This document shows positions 1 to 12,689 of a stretch of 64,000 nt of DNA, one piece after another. A program made the position numbers and the translations under genes. Source of the DNA: Thunnus maccoyii (Eukaryota > Chordata > Actinopteri > Scombriformes > Scombridae); the NCBI RefSeq assembly GCF_910596095.1, contig NC_056548.1, forward strand, positions 19,244,651 through 19,308,650. Direction: 5' to 3'. Positions within the stretch are counted from its first letter, which is position 1. Each line of letters starts with the position of its first letter. Under the pieces are notes generated by a model. The model ran no database searches. It was not told the DNA's origin and saw nothing but the letters and a program-made list of their open reading frames with translations.

Positions 1-260
1 GGTCACAGAAGCGCGGGAGCCACAGAGAGATCGGGCACTTTGGGTAGAGAGACACATGCGTCTCAGCCCGGAGTGAGTCACTACGTGCCGTCAAGCTCCG
101 GGGAGTCCGGCGCTGCGCTTAATGAGGACGCGGAGGCGCACAGACAGGGCGACGGGGCGACTGAGAAACACGACCCCGATCAGGCGTCTGCAGATGCTGT
201 CACCGTTCCTCCAACATCGCCGACGAGCGGAGCCGGCCAGAGAGGAGACTGATCGGGCCT
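1..260. promoter_or_regulatory. CpG-rich segment, probable promoter or first exon of a flanking gene
   Basis: This is the only clearly CpG-dense stretch in the first 8 kb, with many CG dinucleotides and a mixed GC-rich base composition, and it ends sharply in a C-rich run near 265-300. Teleost promoters and first exons often look like this. A 70-codon open frame runs on the + strand from 40, but its composition is simple and I do not recognise it, so I do not call a protein. A good donor-like GTGAGT lies near 82 on the + strand. The strand and identity of the gene it belongs to cannot be decided from the window. Confidence 0.4.
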
Positions 261-3200
261 CATCCCCTCCACCACACCCCCCACCCCCCTCCTCCCCTCA
301 CACACACAAACTGATCCAACAAGTAGGCTAGTGTTTGACAGACTCAGTGCCGCAGGTCGGATAAAACACATCTATTTTGCAGAGCCCCTTATGGATGCTG
401 AACTGCACATATGAACTGATATCCTTCTCTGAACACAAGAGGAGACCTCGCTCTGTTCCCCTACAACACTAACTAGGCTATGCTGTTTTTTTTGTTTTGT
501 TTTGTTTTGTTTTAGGCCATTTGTATGCCTTAAATCAATGTGTGTCTACTTTACCTCGGACAGCTTTTGAGGCCACTAACCCGCCTGTACGTGTGGACAA
601 CACTGATATTTTGTTAAATTAATCGAACACAGCCTCCAGAGATGCTTCTGGTTTGCAAGACATAAACATGTCTCACAGGCATACAGCGCTTTACATCATT
701 GCCATTCATGGGCTGGTCTAAATCAATACTGCATTATCGCATTTTAACATAGGCTGTGTTTTCTTTCATGGATCAAACCTGGATTCCGAGTAGAAGAACC
801 TGCATTATTGAGTTATGCTCAGGTATGTGCATATAACCATGTAAATGTATTGTGTATTTGGTTATGTACATATAGGGCAGGCATACATCTTTTTGGCCTT
901 GATGAACTTTTAGTGTAATTAGATGATTTTTATTAAAGGTACAGTATGTATAATAGGTATAACTATATCACAAGGTACTAATAAACATCCTTAGAAAATG
1001 ATTCATTTCTATGGTTTTATAATAGATCTATGTAAATCATGATTTAATCACTGCCGTGTCACTGTATGTTAATAATATTTTATTTATTCAGAATTAGAAT
1101 ATATATTCAAATAAATGTTAGGTTTTCCCTAACAACTCACATTTTGTTTCCAAAAAGAAATGTAAATGAATTGTGGCTCACTTCAGATTATTAGAGAGAG
1201 TAACTACAACAAGCAAAACCCACATTTATTGATTGATATGAAGAGGCAGGTTCAACAAAAATAACAATCATGCCAGTACAAAGAGCACTCAGTTTATGGT
1301 CAATCTTTTGATATTTAATCAAATCAAAATAATTACAGCAGGAAACCTGTGTGAAGTGTCCAGTGTGTGATCAGAGGGACTGTCTGCTCCTCATGGAAAG
1401 AGAAGCACTCATGTCTCAGTCCGCCACAGTTCAGTCACTGAAACATTTTCACACAGTCACATGTGGTGAACTATGAAGTGGAAACAAGACCAACCACCCC
1501 GTGCGCTTTCTCGGCAGCATGTGAGGGAGGTGTATCGATTCGAGAGCTCTGTTGTTGCACTGTACAAAACAGAGAAGAACACATTACACAATACTGCTTG
1601 GTGCTATTTTGATCAGGCTTTGAGCAGGACTGTTTGGCTGAACGGTTTATTTCTCATGCAGGCGGTGACAAGCATCATTCACTATCACGCTGAAAATGAA
1701 ACCACTTGATTTCCACTGTGCAGCCAGCAGCTCAGTAATGTTGCACTGTGGTGTAAACGGTGATGACACGCACTGCTGTTTTAGGTGACAGATTTTCAGA
1801 ACCAAAGCCAAGGTATGTGTGTCTGCTGCGCTAAACAGGAAGTCCATTCATCAGGGAGGACAGCACAGGACACAAACATCCCCCATCACAACAGAAACCA
1901 TGTGTATCGGAAAAATGTAATACAGAGTGAGCATAACACAATGAAAGGCCTGTCAATGCTGCAGTGGCCTTTGTATTAAAGGACGGCCTTGACAGATGTG
2001 CTTCCAGTGCCACTTATGGCTTCCTGTGATATATGAGAGGAGTAATGGCCGAGCTATTGATGAAAGAGTTCATCAGTTCTGACAGTTATTGCTGGGAGCT
2101 CAGGACATGGCATCTGACCTTATGACTCTTGAACCCAGTCACCCAGGCAGATTACATTATTTGATGTGAAATTAGATATATGTTATGTTATGAGTTCATC
2201 TTGTTTGTAGCTCAAGCCAGGCAATAGATCACATGCTATTTTCAAACAGGAAAGACTTAGATTGTATTTGTCGAATCATAAAAAAATATAAAAGCTAGTT
2301 GTCATAACTGCTCATGCTGGCCTTTTCATACTGCAATTGTCTTTGTGTGGTGGGAAGTGCAGCTGTACTGGTCACTTAAATGCTCGATTTGTCAAGCAAA
2401 AAACTCAAAATTGCAGCATCCACCAGACTCAGTTTGGATGCATAAAGAAGACTGTAATCCAGATGTATTATCTGAAATGTTAATCACAAATTCATATCAG
2501 GATAACGTACAACAAACTGTAGAGAAAGGCTTTTCAGGGATAATATAACTGTCATTTGCAAGGCAGGATAAAATATACAAAAAGATGATTAAAGTTCTAC
2601 TTTCAAGACATTGTTTTCCTCATCAGATTTGACAAGCATGAGGGTGACACGCTATGACCAATGAGACACTTCCAACAAAGCTGGAGGAATTAAAGGCCTT
2701 TCGATATAGCATTTTTTGAGTAAGACACCGTCACAAATAGTGTGAAATATTAACATGTAGTCTTGCAATACAGGAGAACAACACAAAGGCAGGCAACAAT
2801 AGCTTTTCAATGAATAAAAGGGCAAAAGTATATGAAGCGATGCATAGTAAAACAAAAGAGATGTGTGTATAGATAATCACCATGTTGTTACCTTTCAGGT
2901 GGTTTAATAACAATTGAGTTTTATTCTTTTTTTAAAAAAACACTTGGCAATCAGTCTCCATTCATTGCTGGTTTTTAAAGCACAGAAACACTCAGGTTGA
3001 GGTGACTGACAAACCAATAGCTTTGTTTTTCTCAGATGCCGTGTTGCAGATGTTCAAGATGGATCTATATGCACAGAGATATGTCAAAGAACAAACCAAA
3101 CAACATTGTGTTATAACAGGATCCTAAAGAAAACTAGAAAGAGAACATTAGGTCCATCTGTCAAGGTCAAAAGGTCAACAAATGGGCCCAAACTGGAACA

Positions 3201-6200
3201 CATGAGTCTAAAGCTATACTGTGTATCTGAAACGCATGATTATGTCTGGATTATGTCTGAGCACATTTTCAAGCATCTACTGATTAAAATTTGCTTCATT
3301 AGTAAAATTAGGTCACAAGCTAGCTCTAATTTGGCTTTATTTGTACTGACATGCTTTTGACTGGGCTTATTAGATAATGCTAACAAAAAGGACCAATCCC
3401 AAATCAATATGGCAGACAGCACATGGGCACCATGTCAGCCTAGCCTCTTGTCTCCAGGCTGAGGGGAAGAAAGAGAGGGGGGCCAGAGCACAGTCTGAGG
3501 TGTGTTTGTTACATCCTGAATCATGACAGGGCTGGGGGGGAATGACGCACACACTCAGTGGGGACTGCCAACTTGTCTGTGTGAGGTTGTGAATGGGTCG
3601 CAGAGTCGGGCCAGATCTCGCCTCCACTTAACCTACATCCATCAACTGTAATGAAACACCTCAAGAGGCTCCGACTGTTACCTCGCTGTGTTTAAAGCAT
3701 GGCTGACAGAATTTAGGCATCACAGACCCAAGCAGGATTTGAAATTTTAACCCAAACTAATGGTTTCCCACAGCAGGCAGGTGTCATAGCTTAAAGGCCA
3801 TTTCATGAACCAAGCCATACTGCAATCAAAAGTTAACATTAACCCTAACATGGATTTATTAGCAGTGTTTTGGAGCATGGATGTGAGAGAGAGCTCCAGT
3901 CCAAACATTTCAAATCCAACACATAAACAAAAAGCCTATTGTTGTACATAAAAACATATTACTGGTATTTGATCTGTGATGACAGGCCAAAGCGTCACCT
4001 TGCTTGCACCAAATCCTGAACTCTTTTTTGGATTTTTTCCTCAGCTTCTAAAGCTTCTCTCTGCTGCAGAGTGCAGCTGACATAATCCTACACTGCACTT
4101 CAATCCTCTAACACAGCCTACAGGACTTATTTCCATAATATCAACACCCCCACTGTGGTGTACTATTGCGTCAGACCCTTCAAACTATTAGCTTAGCTTA
4201 CTACCAAAGTCAACCAGGGGTGTTGGGGACTGAAATGCTGGGTTTTATCATCTCATTTGCAGGAATCAAGAACTTTCAGGCTTGCGTAAAAAGATATTAA
4301 CTTTGTCAGTTCATTTTAAAAGAGAGCTGCAGTGCACACTGTACAGCAAGTCTGTGGCCTCAGTGACAGAAGGCTGCTATGGAGATAGCCTTGGGAGGAG
4401 ATAATTAAAATAGTAGCACCTATGGGAGGTCCCACCTGTAGGGCTGAGAGGGAGCCGTTTCCAATTCAACAGCTCAGCAGAGAGCTCATCTGAAATTAAT
4501 CAAATCCAACACGAAGGCAGAGTCACTCGACCGAGGTCAAACTTCATGGGCTGTTGATGCTGCAATGTGCTCTACATTTCTGTCACATCTGTCCCTTTTC
4601 TCTCTGAGACTCACTACACTGACCTTGTGTTTTTTCATGTGGAGCCATAAAAACTCATATGCATCTGTGGTGTTATTGCAGGTGCATGGGGAGGGTAAGA
4701 GAGAAGATGACAACAACAAAACAATGCCAGTCATGATTAGAGTCTGAAATACAGAAAAACTTTATTGATGTTCTGTACGCCTCCTTCCAAATGGTTCTAC
4801 AGTAAGTTTGGCTATGTTGCACACAGATTCAAATTAGCATGAGCACTCTGAACGGTAAAAAGCTGGGATCACACTCATACATAGGCACACACAATTATTC
4901 CTTCCTTATGAGTGTATGTGAGGACAGCAATATGGAGGACAGCAGTGGACACCCAGATAGAGCAAGACAACCACCCCTTAAATTTGACATTTAAGCGAGG
5001 TGATAATGTCTAATAACTAAATTAAACTAAACAGGTGCTGCTAAAGGACAAACTGCTCTATGGTTGTAGGTCATTCTAAATTTCTAAATGTCATTTCACT
5101 AAATTGAATCCCACAAGGAATTTTAAATATTTCAGAGGTAAAACTGTTCGACCTGCTTTTCAAACAGATGTCTCCTTTACCATTAATTCAAATTCCATAT
5201 ATAATATAGAATATAGAATATAGAATAAGGCCCCTACTCAAAAACACATTTTCTTCCTTGATTTCCCCAGTGTGCTTCTACTAGATTCCTGATGAATTGT
5301 GTTTTATGTAACCACAGTTGAAGCTGACAAGACCCTGCTGGTCAGAGCACATCCAGTACATTCTCTATTAATGGTTACATAACTGTTTACTATACTGTAG
5401 CGTTAACAAAAGCCAAAAACATCAACATTTGAGGACAGAGTTCTTGTAAGGCTTCTTATTATAGTTGTCACTTGATACCAAAAACAAAATAATAGAATGG
5501 CAATAAATAAAAAAAAAATCCATATATGTCACAGAGGAAAAAAATCAGCTGCTATAATGCACACAAATATTATTTTAAAACAGTTTTAGATTTGCAAAAT
5601 CTTCCTAGTTAACATTCTGTTGTCCAAACGGAGAGGCAAATAAATAAAATCAATACTGATGCTGCACTGTTAGTTCAGTACATGCAGTGTAACACTATGT
5701 TACGATACAAACTATGAAATAAAGGTACAACTTCAATATTTGAAGAGGCCAATATGCAAGGCACAACAACTGATGGGATTCTCAAGGATACTTTCTAAAA
5801 ATATGAGTTGTCTTTTACAATTATTAAACTGAACAAATGACAAAACTGAATTGCAGCTGAATCCCAGTGTTTTGACTGTCAACTAAATGCTGAACCCTCT
5901 TGGACCTGGATGATGTATTTTCAACATCTCAAGTCAGTCGGTCCCAAAGGTGCTAAAAGACTCAATGGTGAAAAAGGTTGAAGACTGTTCGACCCTTCTG
6001 TACCAGGAGTGTTAACACTGGCTATTTTAATACAGCAATAACAAACTATAAAAAAATAAAAGTTTCCAAAAATCCAAAATTGTTTTTTCTGCCTGTCCAT
6101 TGCTTAAGTTTGTAATGTTACAACTTCATATTAAGTGCCTAAAAACATTTGATGAGTGGCCTGAAGAGTCTGAGGAAGACGAGATAACTGGGATTCAGCT

Positions 6201-6630
6201 GTAAAGCTGTGCTGACTTTAGGGAACACAATAGCAATGCCTTAAAGGGCAAATTTGAGTTTTTAATTAAATTGTGTTAGTGATCACTTGTCAAAATTTCT
6301 TTTATTTCTTTTTCTTTTGTAACATCTTAAAGTTTTCATGCCAGTAATGTGTCTTTTACTATAAACCAACTGTTACCTGGGACTTATTTCACCAAATTTG
6401 CAACATGTAAGCTGCGATTTTCAATATTGACTCATTTTGACAAGTTTCACTAAACACAACTAAACGTCATACTTCCAAGGAATACATGAGCACGCCAGAG
6501 AGGATTTGCAAATCTATATGCAGTTTCCGAGCGACAGTAATTTGTGAAATGCCACATTTTGCTATTTGCATGTAAGTAGTGCTTGCAAAATCTCTTCTAT
6601 CCCCTAGTTATTTAGATTTCCTCAAAATCA
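261..6630. other. Intergenic, no gene recognised
   Basis: AT-rich DNA with short open frames only (none over 90 codons) and no recognisable protein, RNA gene or exon. A T-rich TTTTG tandem run lies near 485-513. The rest appears to be ordinary non-coding sequence, including the far downstream side of ccdc9b. Confidence 0.5.
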
Positions 6631-6639
6631 AAAACATAT

Positions 6640-6715
6640 ACAGTACCAGTCAAAACTCTGAGCATACTTTCTCATTCAAGAGAATGAGAAAGTATGTTCA
6701 AAGTTTATAGGTCAG
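6640..6715. repeat. Short inverted-repeat (MITE-like) element, copy 1
   Basis: It begins with CAGTACCAGTCAAAA and contains a perfect 15-base hairpin: arm 6663-6677 (CATACTTTCTCATTC), a 4-base loop, and arm 6682-6696. The same terminal motif recurs at 12756-12836. This 'accagtcaaaa ... ggacacac' motif is a familiar interspersed sequence in fish genomes; no coding capacity is visible. Confidence 0.6.
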
Positions 6716-6814
6716 TGGTTACATTTCCAAAATGTAACAATGTCTTGATCAGTGGCCAAAAACAATACGTCTCAAATGTGCCCTTTAATAGTTTACTTGT
6801 ATTGATTATAAAAG

Positions 6815-7200
6815 GCCACCCAGACAGCATATGGAAGTGGGCCACACCAGGCAATGATGCAGCACTGCTGGCCTTCTTCTGGCCCAGACAATTTGGATAT
6901 GAGCCTGAAATGGCCCACGTGTAAAATAGCAAATGTGGCCCAAATATCCCAAATCAACTATGGGCCTTTTTTGGTAAAGATGTGGTGCTCTCGGTCTCGG
7001 GTATGTGTATTCTGGATGTGGGCTAGTTCTGGTTTATGTGGTTTTTCATGGTTGACATACGGCATTGCTATGACTTGCTTGTGGCCCAGATCTGGGAAAC
7101 TGAGAACCATCATTCCACACAGTATGAGTGCTGGACGAAAGTGCCGAAATCGTTAAGTGTGGGCCAGCTCTGGGGTACAGCAATTATGCTATCTGGGCAT
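6815..7200. mobile_element. Non-autonomous TIR element of about 385 bp
   Basis: The left end reads CCACCCAGACAGCATA and the right end TATGCTATCTGGGCATGG; these are imperfect inverted repeats of each other. The interior is rich in GTGGGCCA and TGGCCCA motifs. The open frames across it (for example at 6854-7156) are repeat-derived and not a host gene. It matches the general form of a non-autonomous DNA transposon; the family name was not determined. Confidence 0.6.
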
Positions 7201-8150
7201 GGACTGATGCTGGAAGCAGTTAATAAATAATATCTAATCACACAGTTTTGAGTGTACAAATACAGACTCTGCTGTAGGTCTGTAACTACTGTATCATCAT
7301 ATAATACAGACTTTATTCCATTATTGAAAATACCTCGAAGGCAGAATCAGGCACTAATAATTGGACTGTGGCAGAAGTTTATTGTCAAGGTCTCAGATAA
7401 ACTAAACTAGCTAAGTCAAACTGATTAGCTAGCCTCCTGATATGTACCTTGAAAATTTCATACAAATGTAAACATTCAATGATATTGCACTCAAGCAGCA
7501 TACTAAGATACTGAATAATGTGTCAGTACGCATGCTTTTATACTCATAAAGTGCTTGGATGTAAAAAAATATTTGAACAGGGAAAATGTTCTGAAACACT
7601 CCTCACCATTCTTATGTCAAATTGTAGGTAAAACCTCACCAGGTGGGACATGCCACAGCAAAATGAAACCATGGTTTTGTGTGTAAGCCATAAACACGGT
7701 ATCTCAAATGAGCTACCTGAAGCAAAACGATGCGTCCGAATACAAAGAGGCGAGGCGAGGCGAGGCTCTGTGTCGCTGTGTTTTGGTTTCAGTATTTACA
7801 TCCTGAAAATGTCAAACAATCTTCCCGTGCTCTCTCGCCTGCAAAAAAAAAAAGAAACATAGACAAAAATGAATAGTTAAAACTGTGATTTCTTTTCAAT
7901 AATTTGCATAGGCAATTTATGTATCTCAGCCTCACTGCTTCTCGACAGTATATGAATGATATAAGTAGGCGGTCATATATTATCAGGCGGTTCCAGTGGT
8001 GGATGAGATGAAGAAGCTTTTTCTCATGAGACTATTTCTCCTGCACTCCAACAGGTCTCAGAGGTGGTGCCTATACTTAAACTGAAATTGGAAATTACAC
8101 TACTGCAGTGCAGATATACTGCCCATCTCTCTCTTCATCCATTTAACTCA

Positions 8151-11100
8151 TCATCCATTTGCACTTTCCTCCATCAGTCCATTTACACATCTATTGATTC
8201 CCCCATCCCTCTTCCTGTCTCTTGCACTGACCTTGTCACTGCTGGTGGAGTGTGTTGGGTGTGTTTCTCCTGACTCCAGACTCAGGACAGACAGACCGGA
8301 GTCTATTAGTTCTTCTGTGGAAGAAAAACAACATTAGCTCAGTTACATACCATCCGGATATACTGTCAGGAAAGTCAGCGACACTGAAGCCAAAGCATAC
8401 CTGTGTTTGTGTTGCTAATGTTGCACTTGGCAACTTCTACAGGCTGGACAGAGCTCTCCTGTAGAGAGGCACAGGCTTTTTCAGTAGGGGGGGAGCTGGG
8501 AGCTGTGGGGGGGGTGCTGTCTTTATTAGTACATTCAGTTTCAGTAGCCTGCTGCTGGGCAACGGGAGCAAAAGGACCATCTCCCTGATCCTGAGGACTA
8601 CCGCAATCCTGCTCGGCACTTTCAAGAGGCTGCTGGGACCCCTGCACCTCGCTTTTGATTTCGCTAGGTGAGGAAGCTTTAAAGGAGCTTGGACTTGATT
8701 CTGAGCTGGCAGACTCCTGAGAGCTTGTGATTTGACTTGTATGAGCCCCCTGGATGAGTTCCTCTGAGAAGCGTACTTTCTTCTCCGAACCCCGAGGGGA
8801 TGGGGTTTTTGTCTTCCCCTGAGTGGGGGTGTCCTCTCTCAAGCTAGCAGTTGACACAGAACCTGTGGATCCACTCACTTCCTCAGATGTATTCAAAGAA
8901 TCTGGGCTGGGCGACAGCTTAGTTTTTGAGTCCTGATCTTTCTGATCTTCTAACTCTGCATCCGTGAGGGCGTCGAGTTCCTCCAGGAATTCCTCCAATG
9001 TTGTGTCAGAAGACTAGGGGATGAGATTTAGAACAAATAATCAGGTGTTTTTACTTCTTTAGTGAAATTTATCAACCAACGCACACTTCATATTAACAAC
9101 AACTCTGATTAAACCTCTCACCCGAAGGTTATCTCCTTCTTCATTTGCCTGCCACCTGAAAAATGAAGGAACTTAATTTAAGAAAAATCTAACATTGTAG
9201 AAAGTATGGGTTGCAAACATGTTATTCTTTTGCCCTTTACAATGTGCAACTTACAGTGAATTACACTGAAAGCATTAATATTTTGGGAAATACTTGCTGA
9301 GAGTTAGATGATACAATACCACTGTCATGTCTGCACAGTAAATATGAAGCTACATTTAGCTTAGCTCAGAATAAAGACTGGAGGCAGGGAAACAGCTAGT
9401 CTGGTTCTGTCTAAAGGTAAGAAAATCTGACCACCAACATCTCTAAAGCTCACTAATTAACGACTTATATCTCATTTGTTTCATCCGTTCAAAAACCAAG
9501 GAAGGAGGTCACTGCATCCAGCCAAGAAACAAATAACACCCCGCAAAAACACAGATTAAACAAACAAGACATAACAAGTTAACTAGTAAACTCAAGAGGC
9601 GCTGATAGGTGGATTATGTTACCTTTGGACAGACATAGAGACAGAAAATCATCTGGCATGTTACACTATCTCACTGAAAGTCTATAATGTCTCACTTCCA
9701 GGTTTGTGGTCTTGTGGCTTTTTTGGATTATAAGCAACGATTATGTAACGACACACCCTGAAAGCCTCCTCGCCCCCCAACACTGGAGCTTCTTTCACAA
9801 CAGAGGAAAGCTAGAGGGAAAAATGGAGGCAGTGAGACATGAATGAGGCCTTCTGGGCTATTTAGTCAGCTGCCACAACTTCTAAATCAAGTCTCATGAC
9901 ATCTAGGGGAATTTGTACATTAGGGCACAGTGCAAGAAAACAACATGCATTCCCACATCCGTTTTTATGTATTTCATTAGTCATAGTGTGTTTTTTCATA
10001 ACACTTAATTAAGGCTCTAGTGAGTCACATTCAGCATCCCGTTAGTTGAATCAACTTTAAACATCAGGCTGTTCTGTGTGTGACCAAACTAGTTAAATGT
10101 TTAGCTATTACTGACCTCCTGGCCCTCCCAGTCAGACGATCTTTGCCTTTTGCTTTACTGCTCATCACTAATACATTTTTAGCTCCCTTGTCTTTTCCTC
10201 GCTTCTCATGACCTAGAACAGAAAAATACAGAAAGTTAGGTCACAATGAAATGACATTTTACATAAAAAGCCATTACTTTTTCTTCCAAAACAACAGTGT
10301 ATCTTTAAAGGGGTACTCCAGCGATTTAGTATTTCACATCCAGACTTTTAGTCTATGTCAAGATCAGAAAACACTGGATCCTACAAATTCCATAATGCAA
10401 ATAATGATATGATAGAGTCACTTCATTAAACCCTCCCTGCCTGGTATCTGTCAAAATCAAAAGTTTTAGATTAGAAATATCTGTTGTAACTCAGGCTTTC
10501 TGTTATAAACTTGTAGTTTCCATGACCGGGCTGAGATGACCCTAATGACATCATCAGGGTTATTTCTTCAGACTTGACAGAGGTCTTTCAGAGCCACAGA
10601 GGACTTAATGCAGCTGTTTTCACAGGCTGAGTAGTATTCCCCCATGAATAATAAGCTGATCTTGATGTGTAAAGTCAGAGTACCCCCTTTAAGTCAAGTC
10701 AATTTTCTCTTGTGTAGCCCAATATCACAAATCATAAATTTACCCCAGGGGGCTTTACAAACTGTACACGAATACAACATCCTCTAGCCTTAGACCCTTG
10801 ATTCTGATAAGGAAAAACTCGACAAAAAAGCCTTTAACAGGGGAAAAAATGGAAGGAACCTCAGGATCCCTTTTCAAATACAAGCACATATGCAATAGAT
10901 GTTGTGTGAACAGAATAGACCAACATAGCAAATTACAGAAATACAGCACAGAAAAACTCAACCTTTCACAAGTTTCCAAATGTACAATTCTAAATTGCTG
11001 GAGTGCTCCTCCTCCTTAATCCTTTTCTCTAGATGTACCATTAAGATGAATGATCCCCTCCCCCCCCCCTACCCCAAATTACATTTCACACAATATCTTG

Positions 11101-12643
11101 TTTGAACAGAAATGCATAAAATTGTGGTGCCAAGATTTTCCAGAAATCCAGTTTTGAAAAAAAAATTAAATATTTAACTCATATTTCTAAAAAAGGTTTC
11201 TTTGCTTTTATAAATAGTGTGTAGTGACGTCAAGGCACTGAACAGATTAAAATATCTGTGTGTATAACCTTAAGAGATACCTCGTGAGTCAGCACTTGAC
11301 CTGGGTTGGCCTCTTCTGGCATTTCGTCCACCTGGAAATAAACAAAAATAAAAAAAAAAGAATAAATAAGAGCAAAGAACAAGATACCAATAAAACCCAT
11401 TATAACTGGTATCATAATGTTTTATTGTATATAGTCTCACCTCTGCTGTGAGGTCCCCACTCTCTGTCCGGGAGGGATTTGTCTGAAAACCTAAAAGCAG
11501 AAGCTCAGTTTAGACAGGAACGTAAACCAACACTGGCAGTGTTTTCCAAAAACAACAGTGCCAGTGGAGATCATTTATTTCAACTTTTTGTTACCTAACA
11601 GCACATCTACATCCCATGAACAGGCCATTCTGTAACTTGAGTATCATCATTGTGCTTTTATTATTGACCAGAATTTGAGTGAGAAGTTATGCTCCATGTT
11701 TCACACCCCTACATTTCACATCCACTGAAACGGTCTCAATTGTTGAATCAAAAACACATTTCCTATTCTATTCTTGCTGGAGGGCCTTGTTTAAGCCTCA
11801 CCAAATAAGGCAAGGCATTCCATCCCTTATCCCTGGCTAAAAATAGCCGTTCCTCCCTTGTCTCTTTACATTTTGATGCTTCCTTAAACAGCACATTAAA
11901 TTACTCTGCAACTTGGTCACTCTGAGTACTACAGCTGGCCTTGTTTGAAATCTAGCAAACACAAAAAATGAATGGGCTATATTTTTTCCTCCAGGCACTT
12001 TGGGGTGCTATTGTATGATTTGACAAAGCAGTGTGATATCAGGCTTTCAGATCATGTATTGTGTTCAGCTTGATGCTAAATTTAAAGTGAGCCAATTCAT
12101 TTTAAAAGTAGAGGAAGCTGTGATCAAGATTTGAGTCTAACACACCCTCACATACTGCTCATACAATGATACAATTTGTCTGACGAGTAATTATTTGGTG
12201 ATGCAGTCATTTTACAACATCCTGTGATCTGATGAGATTTAGTCTTGGGATCATGTGGTGAGACATGTTGTCCAGATACCTCATCTAATGGATTCTTCCA
12301 CTGACTAACCAAACTGGAAAGGCATAAGCTGTTCTTCAAGGGAATTTTGTCATCTTATCGGCATCTGCACCACAAGAGAATGGATCCATTCACACTGAAA
12401 CTGGACAATCTGGACGCAGTGGCAGAGAGGAGGATGAAGGACAAGATTAATGCCATCCTTGACGACCCTTCTCATCTGCTCTATGGTGAACCACAGAGCA
12501 AGACAAAGCGTTTCAGGCGCTCATTTGTACCCACTGACATCAGACTGTACAAGAACTGTGACAACAGGATAAAACATCTGTGAAGGCCCACCACCACCAT
12601 CCATGTATATGTATGTATATGTATGTATGTGTATGTATGTATG

Positions 12644-12689
<46 letters not shown>

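Noticed and set aside
40-252. 70-codon + strand open frame in the CpG-rich edge
   Set aside because: Simple composition, no family resemblance, and CpG-rich DNA often yields chance frames; kept only as a promoter/first-exon candidate.
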